From assembly GCF_000003855.2 (NCBI RefSeq), contig NW_003101681.1:1408370-1472369 (forward strand): a DNA stretch of 64,000 nt. The letters run 5' to 3'. Made by a program: the position numbers and the translations under genes. Shown in pieces: positions 26,701 to 38,330 of this stretch (position 1 is the first letter of the stretch; each line of letters opens with the position of its first letter). Source of the DNA: Blastomyces gilchristii SLH14081. Taxonomy: Eukaryota > Ascomycota > Eurotiomycetes > Onygenales > Ajellomycetaceae. The notes under the pieces were generated by a model. That model saw only the letters and a program-made list of their open reading frames with translations. It ran no database searches and was not told where the DNA came from.

Positions 26701-29308
26701 GAAGCTGCATTTATATAAATGAAGAAGATGTTCATTAATACCTCTCTGCTGATAACATTCAATTCTGATTATGAGACAGTTATTGAAGCTGATTTCTCTG
26801 ACTATGTCACAGAAGAAGCTATATTATAATATGATGATAAAGATATCTTACAATTATATGTCTTCATGTCTAAGAAACTGAGTCCTGCTTAGACTGACTG
26901 TGTGACCGTGTCTAAGACCAGAACCAGATTTTTTGATAGTCTCATTACCAATTTGACCAATCTCATTACACAGTTTTAACATTTAATAGTAGTCTCATAC
27001 TGTTTCAGTGAGACTTACTGTCTACTCTTATCACATTTTTCAAATGAGATCATAATTTCCACTTCTCAATTTAAATTATTTTTATTACTTTAAAGAACTT
27101 TAAATCTCATTTGAGTGTTATCAAAAAGCATTACTTTTTAAAAAATTAAAAATAGTCTAAAAAAAACCTTAAAATGTCTAAAAATAGTAACTTTATGTCA
27201 AGAATGGGACTAAATGAGATCAAATGAGACCACTTTCTTATTTTTTTCAAGTCATGATTTCATTTTAAGATCTCATATTTGATCACTTTGTATGTTTTTT
27301 TAATGACTAGTCCCAGCGGGATTCACATCAAGAAATGTATGAGATCAGATCAAATGAGACCAAATATGAAATTCATGATCCCAGCAGCCAGTCTAGTCCT
27401 GCTGAATGCAACTATGAGATCTATGATAAGAAACTTCTCATAATCATACACTGTCTAGAAGAATGAGACTCTGAACTTCAAAGCATCTCTGAATTTAAGA
27501 TAATCACAGATTATAAGAATCTCAAGCACTTTATAACTATCTGTAAACTCACTGAATAATAGATATAATGATCTGAGTTCTTAAGCTGCTTTCATTTTAC
27601 AATATACTACTATCTCAGCAGTCAGAACTTAATGACAGATGCACTCTCATAATGAGAACAAGATATGTTATTCAATATAACAGATATACACTAAATGAAT
27701 CAAGAATATCAGCTCTTAGACCTGAAGATATTAGTTGAGTACAATGAGATCACTTATAACACTATATACACTGCTCTGATTAGAATATTCTCTCTTTAAA
27801 CTGATACTGATATCTTCACTTCTTCTACACTGAATAAACTGTGATATACAGCAGCTTAGACTGACAAACTTCTTCAAACTCTTATTAAAACAGTATAATA
27901 AGAAGTATCTTAATTTTCTTCAGAATTATATATAAAGACTGACATCTTAGAATGTTCAATAGATAACAGTAATACTCTGTAATTTCATGAATAATACTGA
28001 GTCTCTTACTCTGAACTCTTACACACCTGAATAATGCAAGAGATGCATGATTTATATATAACTGATTATTCAGGTTATAAACAACTGTACTGAATAATCT
28101 CTCAAGAATTCTACTGATCTGAGATATTAAATAGTATCAGATATTTTATTCAGAACTGCAATCATTATTCTTCTATTATCTTATAAAAGAACTATAGAAA
28201 GAGTCTGCTGAAACTGCTTGATATCTCTGATAGAATCTGATAAGATATAATAATTGACTTCACTGTTAATCTCTCTAAGAGTAAGAATTGTAGAAACATT
28301 CTGATTATTATAAATTAATTAAGCAAAGATATAATATTGAAATCTTGTAATAAGATGAATACTGAATAAGTCACTGAAGCTTTTCTACAGAGCTTATTCT
28401 ATCAGATACATGAATTACTGAGATCTATAGTATCAGATCAGAGTTATCAATTCATGAGTACTCTCTAAACAAGAATCTGTTAAGTTCTCAAGATTATATA
28501 TCATCTATCAACTGTCTATCACTCTGAGACTGATGATATATCAGAACAGATAATTCAGACTGTGAAGAATTATCTTTATAAGTTCTGTAACTATTTATAA
28601 GATTATTAGTATAATCTTCTTCTACATGCAGAGATTGCTATCAATAATTAAGATACTGTTTTAACAGATATAAGCCTGTTCTTTCTTATACATAGTTATT
28701 ACATGAAAGTGTTGAATCTTCTAGAGATTACACAGTTCACACTGAATCTCTACAGTTCAATTCAGATCACTGATAATATAGTAATAAAGCTCTGAGATAT
28801 CTGTGACTGAGTAGAAGTCTTCATAACAGCTGTGAAACAAGATTAAGAGAATTAAATTAATGTTCACTGAGATTTCACTGAGCAGTATAAGATAGAAGAC
28901 TTAGTATGATTGAATCTTAAGAATATACAGATCATACATTTATCTTATACACTGAATTACTATTATATTAAGTATAAAGTAATAGAAGTTCTAGATAGCT
29001 ATAACTACTGTCTTGATATATTATCAGAAATTTATAATATCTTTCACATAAGCTTGCTTCACTGCACTGTCATCAACTTATTCTCTTCTTAACTAACTTC
29101 TAACTGACAGTCATCAGAGATCATAGAAGAAGATAATGAGCTTAAGTGAGAGATTGAAGATATTCTCAATGAGAGATCATGTAGTCACAGTTAATAATAT
29201 CTTATGAAATGAGTCAGCTATAATTAACTGATCTGAACTCTGAGTTTCATATTATCTGAAACAGTAGTTCTTAACTGATAAGAACTGCTTCTGAAAGAAG
29301 AAGACTAA
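23756..29308 (+). pseudogene. Gypsy B gag-pol relic, RIP-disabled
   Basis: The gag zinc knuckle at about 24930-24970 has Tyr in place of its His, a CAT-to-TAT type change. Reverse transcriptase starts near 25985 and its catalytic Tyr-Leu-Asp-Asp is intact at 26338-26349. Pol is split by the MITE at 26890. Integrase follows at about 28090-28720 (Cys pair NCNHY, then Asp in DFTVNL and VSDQSYQF). A linker (28910-29092) and a chromodomain-like stretch (about 29145-29290) end the frame. Many TGA, TAG and TAA stops. Inactive. Confidence 0.85.
26890..27395 (+). mobile_element. hAT-like MITE, copy 4 (506 bp)
   Basis: Terminal repeats TAGACTGACTGTGTGACC and GCAGCCAGTCTA, with a perfect 8-bp duplication GTCCTGCT (26882-26889 and 27396-27403). 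Its orientation is used here as the reference. No ORF. The target copies are themselves hardly mutated although the surrounding Gypsy B is. Confidence 0.92.
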
Positions 29309-29620
29309 TGTAGCAGGCTGCGCCTGATCAATCATATAGACTATTTCATACACTTCATAGATTTCTACCACCTCATTTCTAATCACTGATTCTTGACTGT
29401 CATGAACATGTATGTTCTGATCATCAATTCTCAGCTGCTACAAACACACATATATTCTTCCATCTCAAAGCTTCACTGCATACATCATTACATACACATA
29501 TAAATATTCACTTCAATTGCTGATTCTCACACTTTCTCTTTCTTTCCTTCTCTAATGTTTTTCTCTTTGTTATATAAGACCTATATATTATACTGATCTA
29601 CTTAGCGTAGACCTCTTACA
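29309..29620 (+). repeat. 3' LTR of Gypsy B (312 bp)
   Basis: Starts TGTAGCAGGCTGCGCCTGATC and ends GACCTCTTACA. Same length as the 5' LTR; differences are almost all C-to-T or G-to-A, so LTR divergence here measures mutation pressure and not only age. Confidence 0.9.
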
Positions 29621-29630
29621 TCTATTAATT

Positions 29631-29755
29631 ATATAAGAGATAGAAATAGAGGTAAATAATTCATAAGAAGCAGAATTTCTTACAACATTCTTCTGAACTA
29701 CATATAAGAGATAGAAATAAAGGTAAAGAATTCATAAGAAGCAGAATTTCTTACA
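29631..29755 (+). repeat. Direct repeat of 54 bp, two copies
   Basis: Copies at 29631-29684 and 29702-29755, starting ATATAAGAGATAGAAATA and ending CAGAATTTCTTACA, separated by 17 bp. They lie directly after the right target duplication of Gypsy B. Origin unknown; possibly a decayed LTR or satellite. Confidence 0.8.
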
Positions 29756-29800
29756 TTATATATATAATAATTAGTATATACTGTAGATAATATATACTAT

Positions 29801-30117
29801 AATTTTCACTTCTTAATTTTAAATTTATTTTATTACTTTAAATAACTTTAAATCTTATTTAAGTATAATTAAAAATAGTTCAAAAAAACTTTAAAATCTT
29901 TAAAAATAGTAACTTTATACTAAGAATGAAATTAAATAAAATAAAATAAAATTACTTTTTTAACTTTTTTAAGTTATAGTCTTATTTTAAGATCTGATTA
30001 ATAGTTACTTTACATGTTTTTTTAATAATTAGTTTCAGTGAGATTCATATCAAAAAATGTATGAAATTAGATAAAATAAAATTAAATATGAAATTCATAA
30101 TTCTGTTAGTTAATTTA
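29801..30117 (+). mobile_element. Truncated, strongly mutated hAT-like MITE, copy 6
   Basis: Matches the right part of the MITE family from the TTTTCACTTCTTAATTT block to a degraded terminal repeat (TTAATTTA in place of CCAGTCTA). The left third is missing and there is an internal gap. It is the most mutated copy in the window. Confidence 0.75.
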
Positions 30118-30670
30118 ACTATAACTGATTTTCTCTCTTTTTTCTTCTTTAATATTCTAACTTTAGTTGATTCTCTGACTATAAGCAGCTTTAAAACTCT
30201 TAACATTCTCAGTGAAAATACAAATTAAGATCAGTGAAATGATTTTCTGATTTATATAGAAATTAATAATAATATAAATAAGTAAATATATAACTTCTGA
30301 TCACTTTTAAATTCTCTCTTTTAAATAATGTATGACAGTTAATAATATCTCTCAGAAAACTTCAAAATATTCAATTCTAAGTTATAAAATTTCTGAAATA
30401 AATGCTGATATGAAAATGATAAGAAATAATAACAGTAAAAGAGAGATGATTTGAAAAATTCAGAAGAAATTACAGAGAGATATGACAGATTTTCAATAGA
30501 AAATGATATCAGTAAATGAGATGTTTTTTAGAAATAGTAATTATATAGATAGAAATTGATGATATTATCAATATAATAATGATTTTTTTCTGTTCATAAC
30601 TTGTTTACAATGATTTCACAGCTTATTCATCATTATATTAAGATTTATGATTCAGCAATGATGTCATTAC
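30118..30670. other. AT-rich relic DNA between MITE copy 6 and the truncated LINE
   Basis: No gene or family recognised. Positions 30660-30670 form the mutated left copy of the target duplication of the truncated LINE. Confidence 0.5.
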
Positions 30671-32114
30671 TTATGGCAATAAATTGGCTGATTCAGCTGT
30701 AAAAAAAGATTCAGAATTAAGCAGATCTATTCAAAAAATTATGTTCTGATCTTTTATAAAGAGAAAAATAAAAGAATCTTGTTTAGACAAGTGAAATGAA
30801 AGCTGGTAGAAACAAAAGAAGAGTATACATTATTCAAGATTTGAAACAAAACCTAAGTGAAAATCTTGTTTAATTAAATGTAAAAAGAAAATATTCTCAT
30901 CTATAATATAGCTGAAATTAGAACATGACTATTTTAAATCTTATATACAAAGATTTGATGATAGATTCAATTCAATAGAATGCTCATTCTGCAATGCAAA
31001 TGAGAATTCTGAGCATATTGTAATGCACTGTGCATTATACAACAGTCTCAGAGTCAGATTGAAAGAGAAGTATGATTTAAATCAATTAAATATGAGATTC
31101 TTATTCTCAACTGAGACTAGACTGACCGCCAGAATCATGAATTTCCTGTTTGATCTCATTTGATCTGATCTCATACATTTCTTAGCATGAATCCCGCTGG
31201 GACTGACTATCAAAAAAACATGTAAAGTGACTATATATCAGATCTTAAAATGAAATCATGACTTGAAAAAAATGAGAAAGTGATTTCATTTGATTTCATT
31301 TAGCCTCATTCTTGGCATAAAGTTACTATTTTTAGACATTTTAAGGTTTTTTTTAGACTATTTTTAATTTTTTAAAAAGTAATGCTTTTTGATAACACTC
31401 AAATGAGATTTAAAGTCATTTAAAGCAATAAAAATAATTTAAATTGAGAAGTGGAAATCATGATCTCATTTGGAAAATGTGACAAGAGTAGACAGTAAGT
31501 CTCACTGAGACAGTATGAGACTACTATCTAATGTTAAAACTGTGTAATGGGATCAGTCGAATTGGTAATGAAACTATCAAAAAATCTGGTCCTGGTCCCA
31601 GACACGGTCACACGGTCAGTCTAACTGAGACAGGAATTAAATACTTAATAGACTTTCTATCAGAAACTCAAGCAGCTACAAGAAAATGACTGAATTCAGA
31701 AATATCTGAATATGAAGAGGAGAAAATTGATCAGATATAGTCTATTAAAACAGCTATATACTATCTTTTAATAATTTATTTCATTACAGTCTCTCTTTAT
31801 TTTACTTTACTTTTTTCTTTCTATTCTTTTCTATCTATCTATTTAGTGTGTCTATCTTTAAGACTGTGTTCTCTTTTCTTTTGTCATGTCAAATGGTTTC
31901 AAAGTATCAGAAGATGTTAAAATACTGCAATTTGTAAACAGTTTTTGTATTCTGGGCTGGAATTTTCTGATTTTGCATATCTGAAATTGGTGAATGTATA
32001 ATAGTTAACTTTATAGATATAGGAAAAACCCTGAGAACTTTTAGTTCTCAGGTAGATGTCATAGTCTCTGACTGCATACATCTATAATTGAAGAATAATA
32101 ATAATAATAATAAC
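30671..32114 (+). mobile_element. 5'-truncated LINE at the AT/GC boundary
   Basis: Matches the end of the LINE at 6138-13795 from the RNase H motif HDNELAD (about 12860) to the AAT-rich tail. It carries MITE copy 5. Flanks: GATGTCATTAC (30660-30670) on the left and GGTGTCACTAC (32115-32125) on the right, 9 of 11 matching, with the two differences being transitions in the RIP direction. The C-terminal CCHC motif is better preserved here (CSFCNANENSEHIVMHC near 30990) than in the long copy. Dead: no endonuclease or reverse transcriptase. Confidence 0.87.
31128..31623 (-). mobile_element. hAT-like MITE, copy 5 (496 bp)
   Basis: Terminal repeats TAGACTGACCGCC and GGTCAGTCTA, with a perfect 8-bp duplication ACTGAGAC (31120-31127 and 31624-31631). 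Inserted in the truncated LINE. It keeps CG sites (CACGGTCACACGGTC), so it looks relatively young. Confidence 0.92.
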
Positions 32115-35100
32115 GGTGTCACTACGTTTTTCCGGTATGGAAGCTCCCTATAAAAAGCCATGTAGCAACTAGCTTCTCATAATAATAATTAACTACTATA
32201 AGAAAGTTCGTAAAGAATGTACAGAGCTATATATTAAGTCAAAAGGATTGAAACTTCCCGCCCACACACAGGACATAGAGATTGTCTCCACGCTTCCCGT
32301 TGGCGGAGGATATAGATACAACCCAACCCACATGCCCGAGTCCCTTTGTTAAACAGAAATGTCCTGCCGTTCCGTCTCCTCTAGACCTTCCTAGAAGACC
32401 CTCGTAAACCGCGATTTCCAAATATATCCTTCTATACCCGCTTGCCGCGCGTCGGGGCCAACGCTTCGAAACATGCACAGCACAGAAGCCGTTGGCTGAT
32501 AGGGGGTATAGCTAGGCCTGAACACGCACGTAAAGGTTAGATTGCATAAAGGACTAAAAAGTAAGATAGAGACGGGCATGTGAAAAGCTCCTTGAGCGGC
32601 ATGGCTGTTCTGAGAAAAGGTTCATGATGGAAGAATCTCGGGTGTCCTGAAAAACAGGCCTCCAGGCTCGCGAAGGCCGGGGCTCAGCAAACTGTAGCGG
32701 TTGTTGTAGAAGGCCTGCTATGTAATGAGTGGGTTACAACAGTTGGTCTGGTCCTGTTGGAAAGGGTGGTTTGGAAACAAACCACCCTCCAAAGGGGGGA
32801 TCTTCAGATTGAAGATGATGATGATGGCCTGAGAGTGATGAATCTGTCAGCAGCCAGCGTTCATCTCAAAAGGGAGGTTTTTTCTATTCTCGGTCAGTCC
32901 TCCTTGTGGCTCACCGCCCTTTCTGATGCCTTATTCTTTATTATCTTTTATTTGCGGTCCAGAAGCTATGAAGTTGTTTTTGCGTCGCAAATAATTGGAT
33001 GCACGGTTCAAAGCCAAGGGTGCATCAGAGCGGAATAGTTACCAGTCAGTAGCCGCAAGTCCAGTTCATGCAGGAGACATTTGACGTCGAGGTAGGGCAT
33101 ATCATATCATGGTTCATGTGTAACGTTCCCGAAAGTGAGGGGAGTTCTCATGGAGGTGATACTCAGTAGTTCGGATTTTGGAAGAGGATCGATATGAAAT
33201 AGTTCTTGGGCTGAATGGTAGTTAGCTATGCTTCTGGTAAAATAGGCGCGGGGTCCGTGAGGTGAGAATGAGACGACACATGCACGCTAGGTATTACACA
33301 TTATTCAAAAGAAATAAGCATCATCATAAACAGAGCTGCACGACATCCGTTTTGGATGACCTGATGTACTGTTCACATATCAAGATCAAGGTTGAAGGGA
33401 CGAGATGAGATGGTAAAACCGAAAAGAAAGAAATATGGCACAAACCAAACATAAAGCCGACCCGACCTTTGAAATCGAAGGCCACCAAACATGCACTCTC
33501 AAAGATAGAGAAGGCCCTTTCGTAGAGCTGTTCCCGTATAGTCTAGAGAGGATGTATTCATTCAATAATGAACAGTGTTTTCAACATAAATATGGGAAAA
33601 CAGAATTTGGCAAAGTTGCGACATGTTGACATGTAGGTCTAGGACAGGAAGTTTGATTGTCGTACTTGAGATTTCTCGTTATTCCGTGTAGATTGACTTC
33701 TGATCGTGTAAGTTAGTTAACGGCGGTGAATATGTTGTCCATATAAAATCCATATAAAATGCCAATATACGTAGTTGGAAGAGCGTGAGGCCATGGAACA
33801 CAAGCGCAATTCCCATGTGCCGTTCAGCTTTCATTTTCTTTTCTTATCTCTTTTCCTTTTTCTGTGCGCCAGGCTGTAAGGTATCTCTGTAAGGCGTCAA
33901 TGCAAGCCCGCAATTCATGTCAATAATAGGGGAGATCTCATTGGTGACCCCGCCGGTCGGGCAACGTTGGACCGTTGTTTGCTACCCAATCCACCTTTTG
34001 CAGGAGATAAAGCGAAGTTGACACAAAAAGCCCTTGCAGAGAACGTCGTTAGTTGTGAGTGAGTGACACAGGCATTCGGACATTTATCACGTACCTACGA
34101 ACCGAAACACGACTTCCATGCCCGCGGCACGGGATGGCGGGCGGGGGGGGAGTGTTGTTTGCTTGGTTGCTTGGAGATTGTCACTGTATTTATTTATGTG
34201 ATTGGGATGGCTGAGCAGAAGAGAGGGATGGTGGCAGCCCGATGATTTCCCAGCTAAATATTTTTATTATAGACGTCGATATATTAATGATATGAATTTA
34301 CCTCACTATTAAATAATATCTGGCGAATTGATAAATACTTGCAATTGAGCCCCAAGAACTTGCCCTGTTCTGTAGGCTGTAGCGCGGCTATTTATTCAGC
34401 TTTTTTCCTTCACAATTTTCATCAATCTGTAGTTAAACTATTTATTTAACTAAATATTTCAGCGGGACAATCGAGATGTTAATCAATTAATTAAATATCA
34501 TAAATATTTACAATATCAGGTCAGGCCGCAATCAACGCCCTAAAACTCGACTGGAGCTTCACCAAACCCTGCATTCTGCATTAATATTGCATGCCTTTGC
34601 CCCATTATTATTCACCGCACAATAATAATAATAATACAACAATAAATATTTAACTACAGGGGGCATCCGGGTGTGTGTGACCATCACCAGCATCGAGCTT
34701 CTCAGACACCGCCTCGCCCGGGCGTCCAACCATTCAGCGCTACGGCAATTCCAGGGACTGACGGCGGCAGCTTGTCGTTTGCTAAATAATAATATGATGT
34801 TTTGTTGCAGCACAGGTCCTGCACGCCGCCTCGGACCCGCCCAGTCGTATTCTCTATCGTGGGCGAGGAGGCGATGCCTCAAACCCAGTTGATAGTTGAT
34901 TGCTTGCCATAGTTACATATTCAACGTGGAAAAAAGGTTTTCCCAGGCACTGACTGCGTTCATTCGCTCAAATCGACAGCACCCAGACCAGTCACAAATG
35001 ACAACTACAGGAATCATGTAACTACGCAGCGCAGCGTATCCTGCTGTTTCGCTGCTGTTTCGCTGGACTCTCCAACGCGACGCCCGGCTGGTGATTACCT

Positions 35101-36041
35101 GTCAAACACCCTAATGGTAAGCACAACGATGTCATCTCTGCTGCACGATAGAGGCGATTCGAAACAAGGCCATGATCAGGGGCCCTATCGTATCGATTCT
35201 ACGCACTTGGCGATGCCATTCAGCAAGCCTGTTGCTCGCCTCCTTTCCGCAGCCGCTTTGGGAATGGAGTCTGGGGAAACGCCCGTTTATTCTACTGGAA
35301 CGTGCGGAGACTATCATCTGTCTAGGGATGGTTGCCCCCTACTGGGTCCGGTCCTTGGTGATGCGCTACATTCATTGCCCATCTCTCCGCCCGCCTCTTA
35401 TGCAGCCTTTACGGTATTCTACTGGCCAGGGGAAGAAATAACAGGGTCGGATCCATCAACATTATTGAAGCCCAACGAGAGTCGGTATCAAATTTAGATT
35501 TTTTTCTCTTTTTCTTTTTCTTTTTTTCTTGTTTTCCTCTTCTAAGCAATGCCCGACTGTCATGGTCAGGATCAGTATTTCTGGATCTATAAATCTTATA
35601 TATGGCCATCCCCGGTACGGCTTCTGGAATATCAGATGTGATACAAGCAGCTTTGACACTAAATGCCCTTCATCCTTAAACCTGCCTCGATATAGCCATT
35701 ATCCCTATTCCACGGTTGGTTCTCCATGCTGGATATTCCGAAATTCCCTTTCTGCTCGGACCTTACCACCATCTGGATATTTAAATCCTGTCGTGAATTT
35801 TCTTTTTGTGTTGCTGTTACCTTTGCGTGTGAGTTACGTGAGCCACCGGATTTCCCATGGACATTGTCTGATCTGAAGGCCCAGTTATAGGAAACAAACC
35901 AGCCCCTTGGATTTTACCATCGCCATTAATGGATGCACCCTGACAATTATTACATTTGATATATAATCTTTATTTCTTATATATCATCTACCTAATCTTG
36001 CTTTCTTTTCTTCATCTTTTCTGCAAAGATATATAACTATA
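32115..36041. other. Gene-poor, normal-GC flank upstream of the CxxC-protein gene
   Basis: Composition switches to normal GC at once. Short ORFs on both strands (for example 32239-32579 minus, 33435-33629 plus, 34559-34882 minus, 35114-35497 plus) overlap each other, have no recognisable domain and look accidental. An AT-rich island spans about 34250-34520. Pyrimidine-rich tracts at about 35490-35540 and 35990-36020 are typical of fungal promoters and 5' leaders. A short gene or noncoding RNA cannot be excluded. Confidence 0.5.
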
Positions 36042-38330
36042 ATGTCCTCCACGGTTTCCCTAGGCCGACGCTGGCCTCCCTCACCCAGCGTTGAGGATGA
36101 ATGCGAATCCCTATCCCGCGAACTCCTAGACTTGTCTGTCTTAGACACAATGTTGAATAATGATACAATGATTCCGAAGGGAACTGTAGATCAGTATCCC
36201 CTTATACTCCCGTCCAACATCGTCACTCCATGCTCAACACCCCCGGACGCATGTGGAAGCCCCATCAATCCAAACGCCGGAAGCAAATCATCCAACGGAA
36301 ATATTGGCCTTACAACTGCTCAGTCTCCTCCCAGCAATGGTTCTGCTTCAGATACACAGCAGGGGTCGAATGCCACTGCTCCGTCTTACTTCCTCCATGA
36401 AGCGTCCAACCCCAATGGGTTTTCTGGAATTCCGGAGGTTCCTGAGCCTCATGGATGGCCAGTCAGCCACCCGCAAGACTCACTCCAAGAAAAGCCCGGC
36501 CTAAGCAGACATTTCTCTGAGGGAGACGAAAAGCTTGGTCTCCACAACGCACCCGTCAGGCGAGCAGAATGTTGCAGTGATGATGAAATACGTCCATCCC
36601 ACCGTGGCTCAGACGGCCCAGAAACCCCCCAAAACACCTTACCGGTTAAGAAAAAGAAGGTGAACTTTCAGCTTCCCGACGACTCTCCCGATGGGAGACT
36701 GCCACAACATGACACCGAACCTGCCTTGAAGCATGAGTTTGAGCCTTCCCTTGGTCATTCAGAAGAAATCCATACTTCCCGCCGTTCAAGTCTATATTAT
36801 GAAGATGAAACGCCAATGGATAACTACGATCCCACTTTCATAACTTATAGACAGGATTACACATATCTTGCCCATCCTCAGCCACTCAAAATCAACTGCA
36901 ACTACGGTGGACCACGCAGCAGAACTTCTGATTCCGGATCTCCCTGTCACCTCACCACTAAAAACTGACCTCAAGAAGCCCATCTCAATCTCCAAGACGA
37001 CATACCCCTTAGCCTTCGGGTTCCCCGCCTCAGCCCAATCGCTCGCGCTGCCTTGGATAAAACCAAGATAGCACTGCCAACCACGAATAATGACTCTCGA
37101 GCTTCCACGAACTCCTCCCCGGTCCGACGAAGAGGGCCTTTCTTATCCCCGCCTTTGTTGCCCTCAGGTTACGAGGTGATTATTAGAAGGGGTGGCGACA
37201 AGCAGTCAAAACGCAACAGCGTTCCAGCCATGACTCCATCGCATCTTCTGTCCAGATCACGAAGCTCAACAGTTCCCTCGCAGGTCGTAGTAGTGCGCCG
37301 TCATCAAGCCCCCGCGGCCGCTCCCCCTGTCGTTGCCCTTGCCCCTTGCCCTCGATCCATTCCCATGGCTGGCCATCAGGACTGGTACACCATCAAGGGC
37401 ATGACACACTTGGACATCTGCCCTTGTTGCATGAGCCAGATTGGCGCCTCCCGGTTCCGGCATCTTTTCATCCCCAGCCTTCCCAGAGACCGCAATGCGA
37501 AAGTCCGCTGCTCCCTTAGCCAACCATGGGCACGGCTCGCCTGGGTCCAAACAATGAAGCTGAAACTCAACCACCTCGAGCTGCTCCAGCGCATTACCCT
37601 TCCCCCACCGGGAAGCCGTCCATGCAGCGGCCGTAACCCCTCAGTGCAGTCTTGGTACCGCCTTGCGGACCCCGAAACAGGCCGCAACATCACCGACTTC
37701 AGCGCGTGCTCCGCCTGCTTCCGTAACCTGCAAATCCTCATGCCCTCACTCCGCGACGCATTCCGCTCCGGCCCACTCGTCCAAGAGCGCATTTGCGACC
37801 TCCGCATCGACAGCCCCCGCTTCGTCCGCTACCTCGATCTGCTAGACGAAGCCGCAACGCGCAGTTACTCCGCTCCGCGCGGCCAACTGGACATGCGCGA
37901 ATTTGTCAGGTACGCTCGACGCAAGAGCAGCATCCGCGACTGTCCCCGCGACCACTTTTCTGCAGGGCCATGGCATTATATCCCCAACCTGCCCGAGTTT
38001 ACCATCTGCGAGGACTGCTATGATGACGTTGTCTACGATCGATCCCACACGGGCATTGGCAAGATGGTTTCACGAACGCCGCAGATGGTCCCCGGACCCC
38101 GGGATCAGCAATATACATGTCAGCTGTACAGCCCGCGTATGAGGACCGTGTTCCGCGAGGCCGTACAGGATGGGGACTTCAAATACTTAGCCACAGCTGC
38201 GCTGCGCAGGCATGAGGCGGAGATCACGTTCCGAGAACGGAAGAAGGCGCTACTACATGATGTGGCTAGGGGTTACGATAGGGACGCAGAGTTGAGGTGG
38301 AATGCAGAAGATTGGAGGAGGAGTGAATAA
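36042..38330 (+). CDS. Uncharacterised protein with three CxxC pairs (one in-frame stop)
   Basis: I do not recognise a named family. The N-terminal half (36042-36965) is low-complexity, rich in Ser, Pro and Asp/Glu, with a basic patch VKKKKV, and looks disordered. The C-terminal half (from about 37380) is compact and contains CPCC, CSAC and CEDC pairs plus further Cys, which suggests zinc binding. Both halves are in the same frame, separated only by the TGA at 36966-36968, and the frame after the stop still reads like protein (LSPIARAALDKTK). A short intron (for example donor 36907 to acceptor 37071 restores frame), a C-to-T change (CGA to TGA) or a sequencing error could explain it. The start is supported by a pyrimidine-rich leader. 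If contiguous, the product would be about 760 residues. Confidence 0.7.

Larger units (their letters stand above)
23444..29620 (+). mobile_element. Ty3/Gypsy retrotransposon, element B (6177 bp including a MITE)
   Basis: Complete element with two 312-bp LTRs and a perfect 5-bp duplication TCTAT (23439-23443 and 29621-29625). A 506-bp MITE at 26890-27395 sits within pol between reverse transcriptase and integrase. Gag, reverse transcriptase, integrase and a chromodomain-like tail follow in order, the layout of fungal chromoviruses. It is mutated throughout but keeps its reverse transcriptase active-site residues. Confidence 0.92.

Noticed and set aside
29631..29755. CRISPR-like repeat-spacer arrangement
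   Set aside because: Only two units, eukaryotic context, no cas genes.
32145..32160. TATAAAAAG as a promoter beside the truncated LINE
   Set aside because: No supportable gene starts downstream within a reasonable distance.
34559..35876. Overlapping ORFs on both strands (107-127 codons)
   Set aside because: They overlap in several frames and show no conserved domain.
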